A DNA stretch of 64,000 nt from Bacillus sp. NTK071 (GTDB taxonomy: Bacteria > Bacillota > Bacilli > Bacillales > Guptibacillaceae), in the NCBI RefSeq assembly GCF_017303315.1, contig NZ_JAFKOI010000011.1, positions 53,035 through 117,034 of the forward strand, written 5' to 3'. The first letter of the stretch is position 1. Each line of letters begins with the position of its first letter. The notes beneath the pieces are model-generated. The model was not told the DNA's origin and ran no database searches. It saw nothing but the letters and a program-made list of their open reading frames with translations. This document shows, in pieces, positions 7,624-16,202 of this stretch. The position numbers and the translations under genes are program-made.

Positions 7624-9357
7624 TTAGTCCTCCGTAGTTGGAATCAAAAAGCAAATAGTAGTGCCCTCGTTCTGTTTGCTATCAATCTTGATGCTCGCGT
7701 CGTCGCCGAATAGCATCGTTAAACGACGATTCACATTGTATAAACCGAGACCTGTCCCACTTTGAGAGTATACATGAGATTTACCAAGCTCATCTAATCG
7801 ATCTGGTGCCATTCCTTCTCCGTTATCGGTAACACAAACGAGGATTCCATATTGTTGTTTACTGATGCTTATTTTAACAATACAATCGTTTTCCTTATTT
7901 TTAATGCCGTGCTTAATAGCGTTCTCTACAATTGGCTGTAAAGTGAGTGGAGGAAGCTGAACAGAAAGAGCAGACTCTTCAATATTGTATTGCACTGTGA
8001 GTCGGTCTACGAATCGAGCTTCTTCAACTTCCAAGTAGGCTCTTACATGCTTCAGTTCTTGATTAAGAGACGTCATATTCGCTGTTGTACCTGATAGATT
8101 CTGCCTTAGAAAGTGGGAAAGTGAAACTAATAATTTACGTGCTTTGTCTGGTTCAATACGTATTAACGAAATGATTGTATTTAATGAATTAAATAGAAAA
8201 TGTGGACTGATCTGTGCTTGTAGGGCTTTAATTTCTGCTTCCTTGGCAAGTTGGAAGGCCTTGTCAGCTTCAGCAATCTCTAGCTGATTGCTTAGAAGGT
8301 TACTAAGCCCAGATACAAGCTCTGTAATAATATGTGTGATTTCTTTTTCAGATTTAAAATAGAACTTTAGCGTGCCAATCGTTTTTCCACGTTGTTTTAA
8401 TGGTGCAATGATAGCTGCACCGAGCGGGCAGCGTTCTTCGGCACAATGAATGACGCTGTCATTTGCGATAACCACTTCACCTTTGTCGATTACTTTTCGA
8501 GTAATGGTGGTCTGGATTGTATGTCCTGCTTGATGATGATCGTCTCCGAGTCCGACGTGACTTAAAATATGTGATCTATCTGTAATAGCAACAGCGCTAC
8601 CTTCGATTTCTTCGTGAAGAATCAGGCATACTTCTTTTGCTGAATCAGGAGTAAGTCCTTTTCTTAAGTATCCAAGCGTTTGATCCGCAATACGAAGCGT
8701 TTTCTGAGCCTGAAGAGCTCCTGCCTTTTCTTCCTCATTTACTACGTTTTTAATTACAAGGAGAAAGAGGGCGCATCCTATACCGTTAGCAAGGATCATC
8801 GGGAGCCCGATAATCTCGACAAGGGCGAAGGCATTTTCCATTGGCTTTGATAAGAGAAGAATGATAAGCATTTGAACCGTTTCAGCGCCTGCTCCAATAA
8901 GAAAAGCGGAGTGGAGCTTTACGTGGCGATTCCGTTTATGCAGAGAACCCGCAATAAGTCCTGCAATGATTGAAGCGAGTCCACACGCAAGAGCAGTGAA
9001 GCCTCCAAGCAAATAACGATGAAGGCCAGCAATAAGCCCCGCTCCAATTCCAACCCTTTTTCCTCCGAGAAGTCCAGCAAGTACAACACCGATGACTCGA
9101 GAGTTTGCAATCGCCTCTTCAGATGATAGTTCTAGCGGCCACGAGTTAAACTGAAAAGACTCCGTACTAAATGTTAGTCCAGTATACGTGCCGATAATAC
9201 CAAAAAAGCCGAAGAAACCAATCGCAACGTACTGTTGCTTACGTGCAAGCTGATCGCTATGTATCATATCTCGGAAGAAGCGAAAGCGAGTTAGCACAAA
9301 TGCAATCGTTACAATAATGCCAAGTCGCTCAAGCATCGTAAGCAAGAGTTCGAACAT
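7624..9357 (-). CDS. lytS: LytS-type sensor histidine kinase
   Basis: 577 residues. Six or so N-terminal hydrophobic segments form the 5TM-LYT sensor (residues ~1-200, including GLLGGKRVGIGAGLIAGLHR). A GAF domain follows (~230-360, with a CAEERCPLG cysteine pair), then the His_kinase domain with the phosphoacceptor H386 in ISPHFLFNSLNTI, then an HATPase with PIVENAIKHG, DNGEGM and GTGLGLYNVNRRL. Length and order match LytS/BtsS proteins. It is the membrane partner of LytT. The GAF Cys pair in a pyruvate-linked kinase might give redox input, which is speculation. A short dispersed repeat lies just upstream of the start. Confidence 0.9.
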   Translation of the reverse strand: MFELLLTMLERLGIIVTIAFVLTRFRFFRDMIHSDQLARKQQYVAIGFFGFFGIIGTYTGLTFSTESFQFNSWPLELSSEEAIANSRVIGVVLAGLLGGKRVGIGAGLIAGLHRYLLGGFTALACGLASIIAGLIAGSLHKRNRHVKLHSAFLIGAGAETVQMLIILLLSKPMENAFALVEIIGLPMILANGIGCALFLLVIKNVVNEEEKAGALQAQKTLRIADQTLGYLRKGLTPDSAKEVCLILHEEIEGSAVAITDRSHILSHVGLGDDHHQAGHTIQTTITRKVIDKGEVVIANDSVIHCAEERCPLGAAIIAPLKQRGKTIGTLKFYFKSEKEITHIITELVSGLSNLLSNQLEIAEADKAFQLAKEAEIKALQAQISPHFLFNSLNTIISLIRIEPDKARKLLVSLSHFLRQNLSGTTANMTSLNQELKHVRAYLEVEEARFVDRLTVQYNIEESALSVQLPPLTLQPIVENAIKHGIKNKENDCIVKISISKQQYGILVCVTDNGEGMAPDRLDELGKSHVYSQSGTGLGLYNVNRRLTMLFGDDASIKIDSKQNEGTTICFLIPTTED

Positions 9358-9381
9358 GAGAGAAAGCTCCTTTCGTGGATA

Positions 9382-9437
9382 GTGGTGCCTGTCACCACCC
9401 GATATACGTCAAATTCTGTCGAATAGTGAAGCGATTT
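9382..9437. repeat. Short dispersed repeat, copy 1
   Basis: GTGGTGCCTGTCACCACCCG (dyad GTGGTG-CCTGT-CACCAC) followed ~20 nt later by TTCTGTCGAA and GCGATTT. A second copy is at 16040-16088. Both lie directly upstream of a minus-strand gene. Confidence 0.7.
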
Positions 9438-9524
9438 CTTATTATTATACCGGTTTTGGATGAGGGATAAAACGCCTCGAAGAGGAGAGGATAAACCGCT
9501 CACTCTCTTCGCATTATCGTTCGA

Positions 9525-10955
9525 TTATGATTTGTGCGTTTGGATGCCGAATTTCTTTAATCTATATTGCAGGCTTTGCCTGCTCACACCTAGTGCTTGA
9601 GCTGTTTTTGAAATGTTATATTTGTTCAGTTGTAACACTTTATGTATATAGGATTTTTCTGTTTTCTCCATCTGATCTTTAAGTGGAACTATTGATTGTG
9701 TTTCTTCGACATTAAAGGATTCGGTCTGATAAATAGAATAAATCTCTTTTTTGAAGGGAGATTTATTTCGGTATTGTATCGGTAAATGAGAGTAATGAAT
9801 GACATCTTCACTGATGACTAAATTCATAGCTCCTTCAATAACGTGTTCTAATTCCCTCACGTTTCCTGGCCAGTCATAAGACTGAAACGAGCGATGTACT
9901 TCATCACTTACTTTTTTGACATCCATTTGAAACAAATCATTGTATTTGTGGACAAATGTCTCAACTAATAAAGGAATATCTTCTTTTCGCTCCCTTAATG
10001 GAGGAATAAATAATGTGACAACCCCAAGACGATAGTATAAGTCTTTGCGCATTCGTTGATTGGCAATTGCTTCAATTGGGTCTTCATTCATTGTCGCAAT
10101 AATCCTCACATCGATCGCTTTGTCATGAGTGTCTCCAACTCGGCGGATGGTTTTCTCTTGTAGAGCCCTTAATAATTTTGCTTGTAAATGTGGATTAAGG
10201 GAGTTAATTTCATCTAATAATAATGTGCCGCCTTCAGCTTGTTCAAATAAGCCCGGACGTTCAGTTGCGCCAGTGAAAGCACCTCGCTTCGTACCGAATA
10301 GAAGACTTTCTATTAAGTTATCAGGTAAAGCAGCGCAGTTCTGTGAGATAAACGGGGCAGAAGAGCGGTTGCTGCCATTGTGGATACTTTGTGCGAATAA
10401 TTCTTTGCCTGTCCCAGTTTCGCCAACAATTAGTACTGACGAAGATGTTCTGGTACTTCGTTTTGTATTTTCAATAACCTCTTTCATTGTAGTACTATCC
10501 CCAATAATGCTATCGAAAGTAAATTTTGTGTTGCCTTTCCTATTCATGTTATCTCTAATGAGTCGTTCAATCTTGGTTACATCATTCGAGATTTCTACGG
10601 CTCCTTTAATAACACCATTCTTGAGAATAGGAAAAGTGTTGTTAATCGTTGTGATTTCCTTTCCTTTATTATTGAAATAGGTTTGTTTCACATTCGAGGT
10701 CGCGATGCCTTGTTGAAGGGCCTTCACAAGTGTACTGCTCTCATTATCGGAGAACATAAAAACGTCTAATAAATATTTATCAAGAACATCATGACGATCC
10801 ATTGCTTCAATCTGCATCATTTTTGGGTTGTAAATAATTGTTTTTCCTTTGTCATCAATTACATGAACGCCGATGGCAATTTCGTCGATGATTTTCTTAT
10901 AAATGAGATTCATGTTTTTAGAATGAGTTTCTTCATTGCTTTCTTTGTTAAGCAT
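9525..10955 (-). CDS. rocR: RocR-like sigma-54-dependent activator (PAS-AAA+-Fis HTH)
   Basis: 476 residues. A PAS domain (~15-130) would sense an amino-acid ligand (ornithine or citrulline in RocR). The AAA+ domain (~150-390) has Walker A GETGTGKE, the sigma-54 contact loop GAFTGA and Walker B GGTLLLDEIN. A Fis-type helix-turn-helix ends the protein (YNISKTAQALGVSRQSLQYRLKKFG). GAGGAGGA precedes the ATG. It is divergent from rocD, and the intergenic region holds a perfect -24/-12 promoter and several GCAAAA dyads, so it should activate the arginine/ornithine catabolic genes together with SigL. Assignment to RocR rests on domain order and context. Confidence 0.87.
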   Translation of the reverse strand: MLNKESNEETHSKNMNLIYKKIIDEIAIGVHVIDDKGKTIIYNPKMMQIEAMDRHDVLDKYLLDVFMFSDNESSTLVKALQQGIATSNVKQTYFNNKGKEITTINNTFPILKNGVIKGAVEISNDVTKIERLIRDNMNRKGNTKFTFDSIIGDSTTMKEVIENTKRSTRTSSSVLIVGETGTGKELFAQSIHNGSNRSSAPFISQNCAALPDNLIESLLFGTKRGAFTGATERPGLFEQAEGGTLLLDEINSLNPHLQAKLLRALQEKTIRRVGDTHDKAIDVRIIATMNEDPIEAIANQRMRKDLYYRLGVVTLFIPPLRERKEDIPLLVETFVHKYNDLFQMDVKKVSDEVHRSFQSYDWPGNVRELEHVIEGAMNLVISEDVIHYSHLPIQYRNKSPFKKEIYSIYQTESFNVEETQSIVPLKDQMEKTEKSYIHKVLQLNKYNISKTAQALGVSRQSLQYRLKKFGIQTHKS

Positions 10956-11000
10956 CTGATATTCCTCCTCTAGTTCTATAGCTATTGTAAATAGTAGTAT

Positions 11001-11068
11001 CGCAAAAGCGCAATATTATTTTGCGTTAATGCGCAAAAAACCTTTGCAGGTGCAAATATCTTTTGCGC
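11001..11068. promoter_or_regulatory. Dyad array, probable RocR upstream activating sequence
   Basis: Contains the perfect 14-bp palindrome TTTGCAGGTGCAAA (11043-11056) nested between GCGCAAAA (11031) and TTTTGCGC (11061), plus CGCAAAA (11001) with TTTTGCG (11019). It lies 52-119 bp upstream of the -24 element, suited to an enhancer-binding protein. RocR sites in B. subtilis are built of similar TTTTGC/GCAAAA arms. Confidence 0.65.
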
Positions 11069-11082
11069 TGCACAAAGTTTAC

Positions 11083-11100
11083 GCCCCTGATATCTCAGGG
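11083..11100. repeat. Palindrome between activator sites and the sigma-54 promoter
   Basis: CCCCTGA-TATC-TCAGGGG is a perfect palindrome. It could stop upstream transcription or bind a protein; no U-tract of note follows (TTCTTATT). Confidence 0.45.
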
Positions 11101-11119
11101 GTTCTTATTAATTTAATAG

Positions 11120-11137
11120 TTGGCACGGAACTTGCAT
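11120..11137 (+). promoter_or_regulatory. Sigma-54 (SigL) promoter of rocD
   Basis: TTGGCAC at 11120, 5-nt spacer, TTGCAT at 11132. This matches TTGGCAC-N5-TTGCA perfectly and lies ~80 nt before rocD, beside a sigma-54 activator gene. Confidence 0.9.
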
Positions 11138-11215
11138 TATAAATACGGGAGTAGAAACAACACTGCTAAACTAGATGTTTCTTGAAATGATGTGGAAACT
11201 TAGAGGAGGAAGAAT

Positions 11216-12418
11216 ATGAATACACAAACAACGACTGAGAATGTCATTGAAAAAACAACTCAATATGGAGCAAATAACTATAACCCGCTTCCTATCGTTA
11301 TAACGGATGCAGAAGGCGTGTGGGTAAAGGACCCCGAAGGTAACCGATATATGGATATGTTAAGTGCTTATTCGGCTGTTAACCAGGGACATCGTCATCC
11401 TAAAATTATCAAAGCTTTAAAAGATCAGGCAGATCGTATCACCTTAACTTCTCGTGCGTTTCATAATGATCAACTGGCCCCTTTTTATGAAAAGGTAGCA
11501 AAGTTAACCAATAAGGAAAAGATCCTTCCGATGAATACAGGAGCGGAAGCGGTTGAAACGGCGATTAAAACCGTTCGCCGTTGGGCTTACGATGTAAAAG
11601 GAGTCCCAGAGGGTAATGCTGAGATCATCGCTTGTGTAGGGAATTTTCATGGTCGAACAATGACTGCTGTTTCTCTATCTTCTGAATCAGAGTACCAAAA
11701 AGGATTTGGACCAATGTTGCCTGGTATTAAATTGATTCCTTATGGTGACATAGAAGCACTAGAAAAAGCTATTACACCAAATACTGCAGCCTTCCTATTT
11801 GAACCGATTCAGGGAGAAGCGGGAATTATTATTCCTCCTGAAGGCTTTTTAAAGAAGGCATATGATGTATGCCGTAATAACAATGTTCTTTATGTAGCAG
11901 ACGAAATTCAAGCAGGTCTCGGACGTTCAGGCAAAACATTTGCATGTGATTGGGAGAATGTTGAACCAGACATTTATATTCTCGGTAAAGCATTAGGGGG
12001 AGGAGTCTTTCCTATTTCTTGTGTTGCGGCTAATGAGGATATTCTCGGAGTGTTTAATCCAGGTTCACACGGATCTACTTTTGGTGGTAACCCGCTTGGG
12101 TGTGCTGTCTCTGTAGCGGCACTAGATGTCTTAGAAGATGAGCAATTGGCGCAACGTTCACTTGATCTTGGAAGTTATTTTCAAGATAAATTAAAAGAGA
12201 TCGATAATCCTTTAATTAAAGATATTCGCGGAAAAGGGTTATTTATCGGAGTGGAATTAACTGAGCCAGCAAGACCATATTGCGAGAAACTGAAAGAAGA
12301 AGGCCTACTGTGTAAAGAAACGCATGATACAGTCATTCGATTTGCGCCACCGCTTGTGATTTCAAAAGAAGATCTTGATTGGGCAATTGACAAAATCGTA
12401 AACGTCTTATCAAAGTAA
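11216..12418 (+). CDS. rocD: Ornithine aminotransferase
   Basis: A class-III PLP aminotransferase of 400 residues, the usual RocD length. It moves the delta-amino group of ornithine to 2-oxoglutarate, giving glutamate semialdehyde and glutamate. Family phrases: [12 protein letters not shown] for the PLP phosphate site, [26 protein letters not shown], and the PLP lysine K258 in [15 protein letters not shown] lies 8 nt before the ATG. It is the first gene after the sigma-54 promoter and is followed 27 nt later by rocG, whose product consumes the glutamate made. Confidence 0.95.
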   Translation: MNTQTTTENVIEKTTQYGANNYNPLPIVITDAEGVWVKDPEGNRYMDMLSAYSAVNQGHRHPKIIKALKDQADRITLTSRAFHNDQLAPFYEKVAKLTNKEKILPMNTGAEAVETAIKTVRRWAYDVKGVPEGNAEIIACVGNFHGRTMTAVSLSSESEYQKGFGPMLPGIKLIPYGDIEALEKAITPNTAAFLFEPIQGEAGIIIPPEGFLKKAYDVCRNNNVLYVADEIQAGLGRSGKTFACDWENVEPDIYILGKALGGGVFPISCVAANEDILGVFNPGSHGSTFGGNPLGCAVSVAALDVLEDEQLAQRSLDLGSYFQDKLKEIDNPLIKDIRGKGLFIGVELTEPARPYCEKLKEEGLLCKETHDTVIRFAPPLVISKEDLDWAIDKIVNVLSK

Positions 12419-12445
12419 TAACTAAATAGATGATGGGGTGTATCC

Positions 12446-13735
12446 ATGGGTGCGATAGTTGGTAAACAAGTCAATCAGGAAGTTAAACAAGATACGGAGT
12501 CACTGAATTTATTTCAATCAACCCAGACTGTTGTAGCAGAAGCGCTCGAACAACTAGGCTATTCAGATGAGATGTATGAACTCTTAAAAGAACCAATACG
12601 AATGCTAACTGTGCGCATACCTGTGCGAATGGACGATGGTAAGATCCGTATTTTCACCGGATATCGGTCACAACATAACGATGCCGTTGGCCCAACAAAG
12701 GGTGGGGTGCGATTTCACCCTGAAGTAACAGAAGATGAGGTAAAGGCATTATCTGTTTGGATGAGTTTAAAGTGCGGAATTGCTGATTTACCTTACGGGG
12801 GTGGGAAAGGTGGAATCATCTGTGACCCACGGGAAATGTCATTTCGTGAATTGGAAGGATTGAGTCGTGGCTATGTTCGTGCAATTAGCCAGATTGTTGG
12901 TCCTACGAAAGATATCCCAGCTCCAGATGTTTTCACAAATTCTCAAATTATGGCATGGATGATGGATGAATATAGCCGTATTCGTGAATTCGATTCTCCT
13001 GGGTTTATTACAGGGAAGCCTGTCGTCCTTGGTGGTTCTCATGGAAGAGAAACAGCAACAGCACGTGGTGTGACAATTTGTATTGAAGAGGCTGCAAGAA
13101 AAAAGGGAATTCAATTGCAGGGTGCTCGTGTCGTCATTCAAGGATTTGGAAATGCTGGGAGTTTCTTAGCAAAGTTCATGCATGATGCTGGTGCTAACGT
13201 TATTGCAATTTCTGATGCTTACGGTGCTATTTATGATCCAGATGGTCTTGATATTGATTACTTATTAGACCGGCGCGATAGCTTTGGGACCGTTACAACT
13301 CTGTTTCAAGATACGATTACAAACAAAGAATTATTAGAGCTAGACTGTGACATTCTTGTGCCCGCAGCCATCTCAAACCAAATTACGATAGAAAATGCTG
13401 CTGCCATTAACGCTTCAATTGTCGTCGAAGCAGCAAATGGGCCGACGACAATTGAAGCTACCAAAATCTTAACGAAGCGTGGTATTTTGCTAGTTCCTGA
13501 TGTACTTGCTAGCTCTGGTGGTGTAACAGTATCTTATTTTGAATGGGTCCAAAATAACCAGGGTTATTATTGGACAGAGGAAGAAGTAGAAACAAGGCTA
13601 CGCAAGGTGATTGTAGAAGCATTTGCCAAAGTTTATGATATTTCTAAGACTTATCAAGTTGATACGAGATTAGCTGCCTATATGGCTGGTATTAGAAAAA
13701 TGGCAGAAGCGTCTAAGTTTCGCGGCTGGGTATAA
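12446..13735 (+). CDS. rocG: Catabolic glutamate dehydrogenase
   Basis: 429 residues, the hexameric NAD-type glutamate dehydrogenase of the RocG/GudB group. It deaminates glutamate to 2-oxoglutarate and ammonium. Substrate-site phrases are GPTKGGVRFHPEVT and LPYGGGKGGI; the phosphate-binding turn is GFGNAGSFLAKF and a further family phrase is PDVLASSGGV. It lies 27 nt after rocD and shares its sigma-54 promoter, completing ornithine-to-2-oxoglutarate catabolism. RocG versus GudB cannot be separated from sequence alone; the roc context favours RocG. Confidence 0.94.
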   Translation: MGAIVGKQVNQEVKQDTESLNLFQSTQTVVAEALEQLGYSDEMYELLKEPIRMLTVRIPVRMDDGKIRIFTGYRSQHNDAVGPTKGGVRFHPEVTEDEVKALSVWMSLKCGIADLPYGGGKGGIICDPREMSFRELEGLSRGYVRAISQIVGPTKDIPAPDVFTNSQIMAWMMDEYSRIREFDSPGFITGKPVVLGGSHGRETATARGVTICIEEAARKKGIQLQGARVVIQGFGNAGSFLAKFMHDAGANVIAISDAYGAIYDPDGLDIDYLLDRRDSFGTVTTLFQDTITNKELLELDCDILVPAAISNQITIENAAAINASIVVEAANGPTTIEATKILTKRGILLVPDVLASSGGVTVSYFEWVQNNQGYYWTEEEVETRLRKVIVEAFAKVYDISKTYQVDTRLAAYMAGIRKMAEASKFRGWV

Positions 13736-13772
13736 GAGTCATATCCCTAATCTATGGAAGGAGAAGATAAAG

Positions 13773-14027
13773 ATGAATGATACCGTTCATATTATTAATA
13801 GTCCTTGTTTTGGAACGATTGAACAAGTCATGATGAAACAGCTCGATTACGTCTATGAGTGGGAGAAGTTATTCCTAATTAGAACGAGCCGTGGAACTCT
13901 TGAAGAGATTGCAGTCGGTTATAGCGGTTCGATCCTCTCCTTAGAAGTTGAGCAGGGGGAGCAAGTAACCCCTGCTACTGTTCTAGCAAAATTGAAAGAT
14001 GATTTACTGATAACGGGTAGTGATTGA
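13773..14027 (+). CDS. 84-residue biotinyl/lipoyl-like domain protein in the roc operon
   Basis: A small soluble protein with a clear ribosome site (GGAGAAG), 37 nt after rocG. The C-terminal half (GYSGSILSLEVEQGEQV then TVLAKLKDD) follows the pattern of the second half of a biotinyl/lipoyl hammerhead: G-x-I, V-x-x-G-x-x-V, LAKL. The position of the modified Lys in the hairpin is not obvious: no MKM or DKA motif is seen, and the turn holds GYSG. It may therefore be an unmodified lipoyl-like adaptor. Its position between rocG and the antiporter suggests a role in amino-acid catabolism or transport control. Function unknown. Confidence 0.65.
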   Translation: MNDTVHIINSPCFGTIEQVMMKQLDYVYEWEKLFLIRTSRGTLEEIAVGYSGSILSLEVEQGEQVTPATVLAKLKDDLLITGSD

Positions 14028-14040
14028 GTGATTTGAAGAA

Positions 14041-14064
14041 ATCCTTTCTGTTCGCAGGAAGGAT
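14041..14064 (+). repeat. UUCG-capped stem-loop between the 84-residue gene and the antiporter gene
   Basis: ATCCTTTCTG-TTCG-CAGGAAGGAT forms a 10-bp stem with one internal mismatch, capped by a TTCG loop. No U-run follows, so it is more likely an mRNA-stability or processing element than a terminator. Confidence 0.5.
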
Positions 14065-14113
14065 ACATAGGTGACAGGACATGAGTGCAGAAATGAAAAT
14101 TGGAGGTAAGTGA

Positions 14114-15547
14114 ATGAGGAAAAGCGACAGGCATATGCCGTTTGGCTTAGCGATTATACCCTTCATCGCCATGATTATCGCGATGGGTTTTACCATTGTT
14201 GTTTTCAAAGGAAGTGCTCACGTCCCACTAATATTAGGTGCTATTGTATCCGCTCTCATAGCTTGGTCAGTTGGATTTAACTGGGTTGAAATAGAATCTA
14301 GTATTTATAAAGGAATTCGTCTTTCATTACCAGCAATTGTTATCATTATTCTAGTAGGAATTTTGATTGGGGCATGGATTGGCGGTGGGATCGTTGCAAC
14401 GATGTTTTACTATGGCTTAAAGCTCATATCGCCCGCTTTTTTCTTAGTTTCAATTGCTGTTATTTGCGCGATTGTCTCGATTGCAACTGGAAGTTCATGG
14501 TCTACGATGGGCACCATCGGTATTGCTGGGATGGGGATTGGAACTAGCATGGGGATTCCCGCCTCCATGGTTGCAGGAGCCATTATTTCTGGGGCTTATT
14601 TTGGTGATAAAATGTCTCCTTTATCAGATACCACAAATCTAGCATCTGGGACTGTAGGTGCGAACTTATTTGAACATATTAAGCACATGACATATACAAC
14701 TGTACCTGCATTCATTATTGCTCTTGGGGTTTATTGGTATTTAGGAACAGAATTTGGATCAAACAAGATCGATTTCGAGAAAATTCAATCAATCATGATT
14801 GTCTTACAGGAGAATTTCGTAATATCACCATGGTTATTAGTGGTTCCAGCAGTCGTTATCGTCTTGGTATCTCAAAAGGTTCCTGTCATGCCCTCGCTAA
14901 TAGCGGGAATTATTCTTGGTTTTCTGGCAGATATCTTTGTTCAGGGCGGTTCGGTCGGAACGGCTATTCATACGTTACAAAGCGGATTCGTTATAGAAAC
15001 CGGCAATGCTACGATAGATGAGCTTTTCAATCGAGGCGGAATTGACGATATGATGTACACAGTATCTCTTGTTATTTGTGCGATGACATTCGGAGGAATA
15101 CTTGAGAATACAGGCATGTTAAATGCTATTGTGACCAAAATCATTAAGGTAGCTAGAACAGCGCGGGGATTACTAACGACGACTGTGATGTCCGCTTTTG
15201 CTACAAATGTTTTAACGGCAGAGCAGTATATTTCAGTGGTGCTACCAGGAAGAATGTATGTGAAACGATACAGGGAACTAAATCTACACCCTAAGAATTT
15301 ATCTAGAGCTATTGAAGATGGTGGTACATTAACTTCTGTCTTTGTTCCATGGAATACATGTGCGGTTTTTATTTTTGGGACACTAGGTGTATCCGTGTTT
15401 GAATATGCTCCTTACGCGATTCTGAATTATCTAGTGCCAATTCTATCAATTATATTTGCTTGGACAGGATTAACGATTGCGTATATGACGAAAGAAGAAA
15501 GAACAAAGTGGAAGGAAGTAGAGGAAAAAGCTGAAGATGTAGTTTAG
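14114..15547 (+). CDS. NhaC-family Na+/H+ antiporter-type transporter
   Basis: A 477-residue membrane protein with ~11-12 hydrophobic segments. NhaC-family phrases: ATGSSWSTMGTIG, GAYFGDKMSPLSDTTNLA (~160) and FVPWNTCAVF (~410). Besides Na+/H+ exchangers the family includes metabolite exchangers such as the malate/lactate antiporter MleN. Its place as last gene of the sigma-54-driven roc cluster suggests an amino-acid or organic-anion exchange role, for example ornithine or arginine uptake coupled to ions (inference). GGAGG precedes the ATG; the ATG overlaps the end of a 10-codon frame starting at 14081. A strong terminator follows. Confidence 0.82.
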   Translation: MRKSDRHMPFGLAIIPFIAMIIAMGFTIVVFKGSAHVPLILGAIVSALIAWSVGFNWVEIESSIYKGIRLSLPAIVIIILVGILIGAWIGGGIVATMFYYGLKLISPAFFLVSIAVICAIVSIATGSSWSTMGTIGIAGMGIGTSMGIPASMVAGAIISGAYFGDKMSPLSDTTNLASGTVGANLFEHIKHMTYTTVPAFIIALGVYWYLGTEFGSNKIDFEKIQSIMIVLQENFVISPWLLVVPAVVIVLVSQKVPVMPSLIAGIILGFLADIFVQGGSVGTAIHTLQSGFVIETGNATIDELFNRGGIDDMMYTVSLVICAMTFGGILENTGMLNAIVTKIIKVARTARGLLTTTVMSAFATNVLTAEQYISVVLPGRMYVKRYRELNLHPKNLSRAIEDGGTLTSVFVPWNTCAVFIFGTLGVSVFEYAPYAILNYLVPILSIIFAWTGLTIAYMTKEERTKWKEVEEKAEDVV

Positions 15548-15565
15548 GCAATTAGTAAAGAAAGC

Positions 15566-15598
15566 AAAGGAGCGTTCCACACAGTGGGACGCTCCTTT
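15566..15598. terminator. Terminator of the roc cluster, shared with the convergent PH-domain gene
   Basis: AAAGGAGCGTTCCAC pairs with GTGGGACGCTCCTTT (one wobble), a 15-bp stem with a 3-nt loop, lying between convergent genes. Confidence 0.8.
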
Positions 15599-15609
15599 GG
15601 TGTTGAATC

Positions 15610-15990
15610 TCATCCACAAAGTTCAGCAAGAATCTTTTGAACGGAATAGATACTATCATCTTTTTTAAATTGCTTCGAGAATGTGGGAGCTTGTGAACTA
15701 GAAACCCAGATTTTAAGCTCAGCATCAAGGTCAAAGTGTCCTGCTGTTTCGATACTATAGTGAGAGATGCTTTTGTAAGGAACTGAATGATACTCGATCT
15801 TTTTCCCTGTCATACCTTGCTTATCCACAAAGAGTAGACGTTTGTCAGTGAAGACAATTAAATCACGTACAAGTTTAAATGCTGCATTCACTTCTTCCGT
15901 ATCAGCAAGAATATTGGTAAGCTCCTTCTTAACATCTTCCTTATTCATGGTAGATGCGTTTCCCATAAAGCCGCTTAGAATACCCATCAT
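15610..15990 (-). CDS. PH-domain protein (bacterial PH, YvbH-like)
   Basis: 126 residues, cytoplasmic. The phrases LVRDLIVFTDKRLLFVDKQG, KIEYHSVPYKSISHYSIETAG and FDLDAELKIWVSS are the beta-strand pattern of the bacterial PH domain (bPH_1), with a C-terminal helix (SVQKILAELC). Members are common in Bacillus and usually of unknown role. AGAGGAGGAATT precedes the ATG pair at 15990. A dispersed repeat copy lies 50 bp upstream. Monocistronic by context. Confidence 0.8.
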   Translation of the reverse strand: MMGILSGFMGNASTMNKEDVKKELTNILADTEEVNAAFKLVRDLIVFTDKRLLFVDKQGMTGKKIEYHSVPYKSISHYSIETAGHFDLDAELKIWVSSSQAPTFSKQFKKDDSIYSVQKILAELCG

Positions 15991-16039
15991 AATTCCTCCT
16001 CTGCATATTAACTGCTATCTAACTAGTATTCTATCATAC

Positions 16040-16088
16040 GTGGTGCCTGTCACCACCCGATTTAGCTCGACTTCTGTCGAACGATTTC
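16040..16088. repeat. Short dispersed repeat, copy 2
   Basis: Same GTGGTGCCTGTCACCACCCG core as 9382, followed by a second dyad TCGAC-TTCT-GTCGA. Read on the minus strand, GTGACA inside the core lies 17 nt before AATACT, a possible promoter for the PH-domain gene. Confidence 0.7.
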
Positions 16089-16202
16089 TAGAATGTAATG
16101 CCAGAATAAGCATACGTTTCCAATGATGCCAATGATAAAATAAACGCAGTAAATCGCATCATTCTTGAGAGCGAATTACTCTCACATTTAGGAGGGAATC
16201 AC

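Noticed and set aside
10129..10680. 183-codon open frame on the plus strand inside rocR
   Set aside because: Antisense to the conserved AAA+ domain of RocR, no ribosome site; the openness follows from the codon use of rocR.
14081..14113. 10-codon frame MSAEMKIGGK ahead of the antiporter
   Set aside because: It overlaps the antiporter ribosome site and lacks one of its own that is convincing; kept only as a remark.
16062..16163. Minus-strand frame encoding a membrane-like stretch (IYCVYFIIGIIGNVCLFWHY)
   Set aside because: It looks like a small membrane protein but has no ATG, GTG or TTG start after the preceding stop and no ribosome site; at most a gene remnant running into the dispersed repeat.
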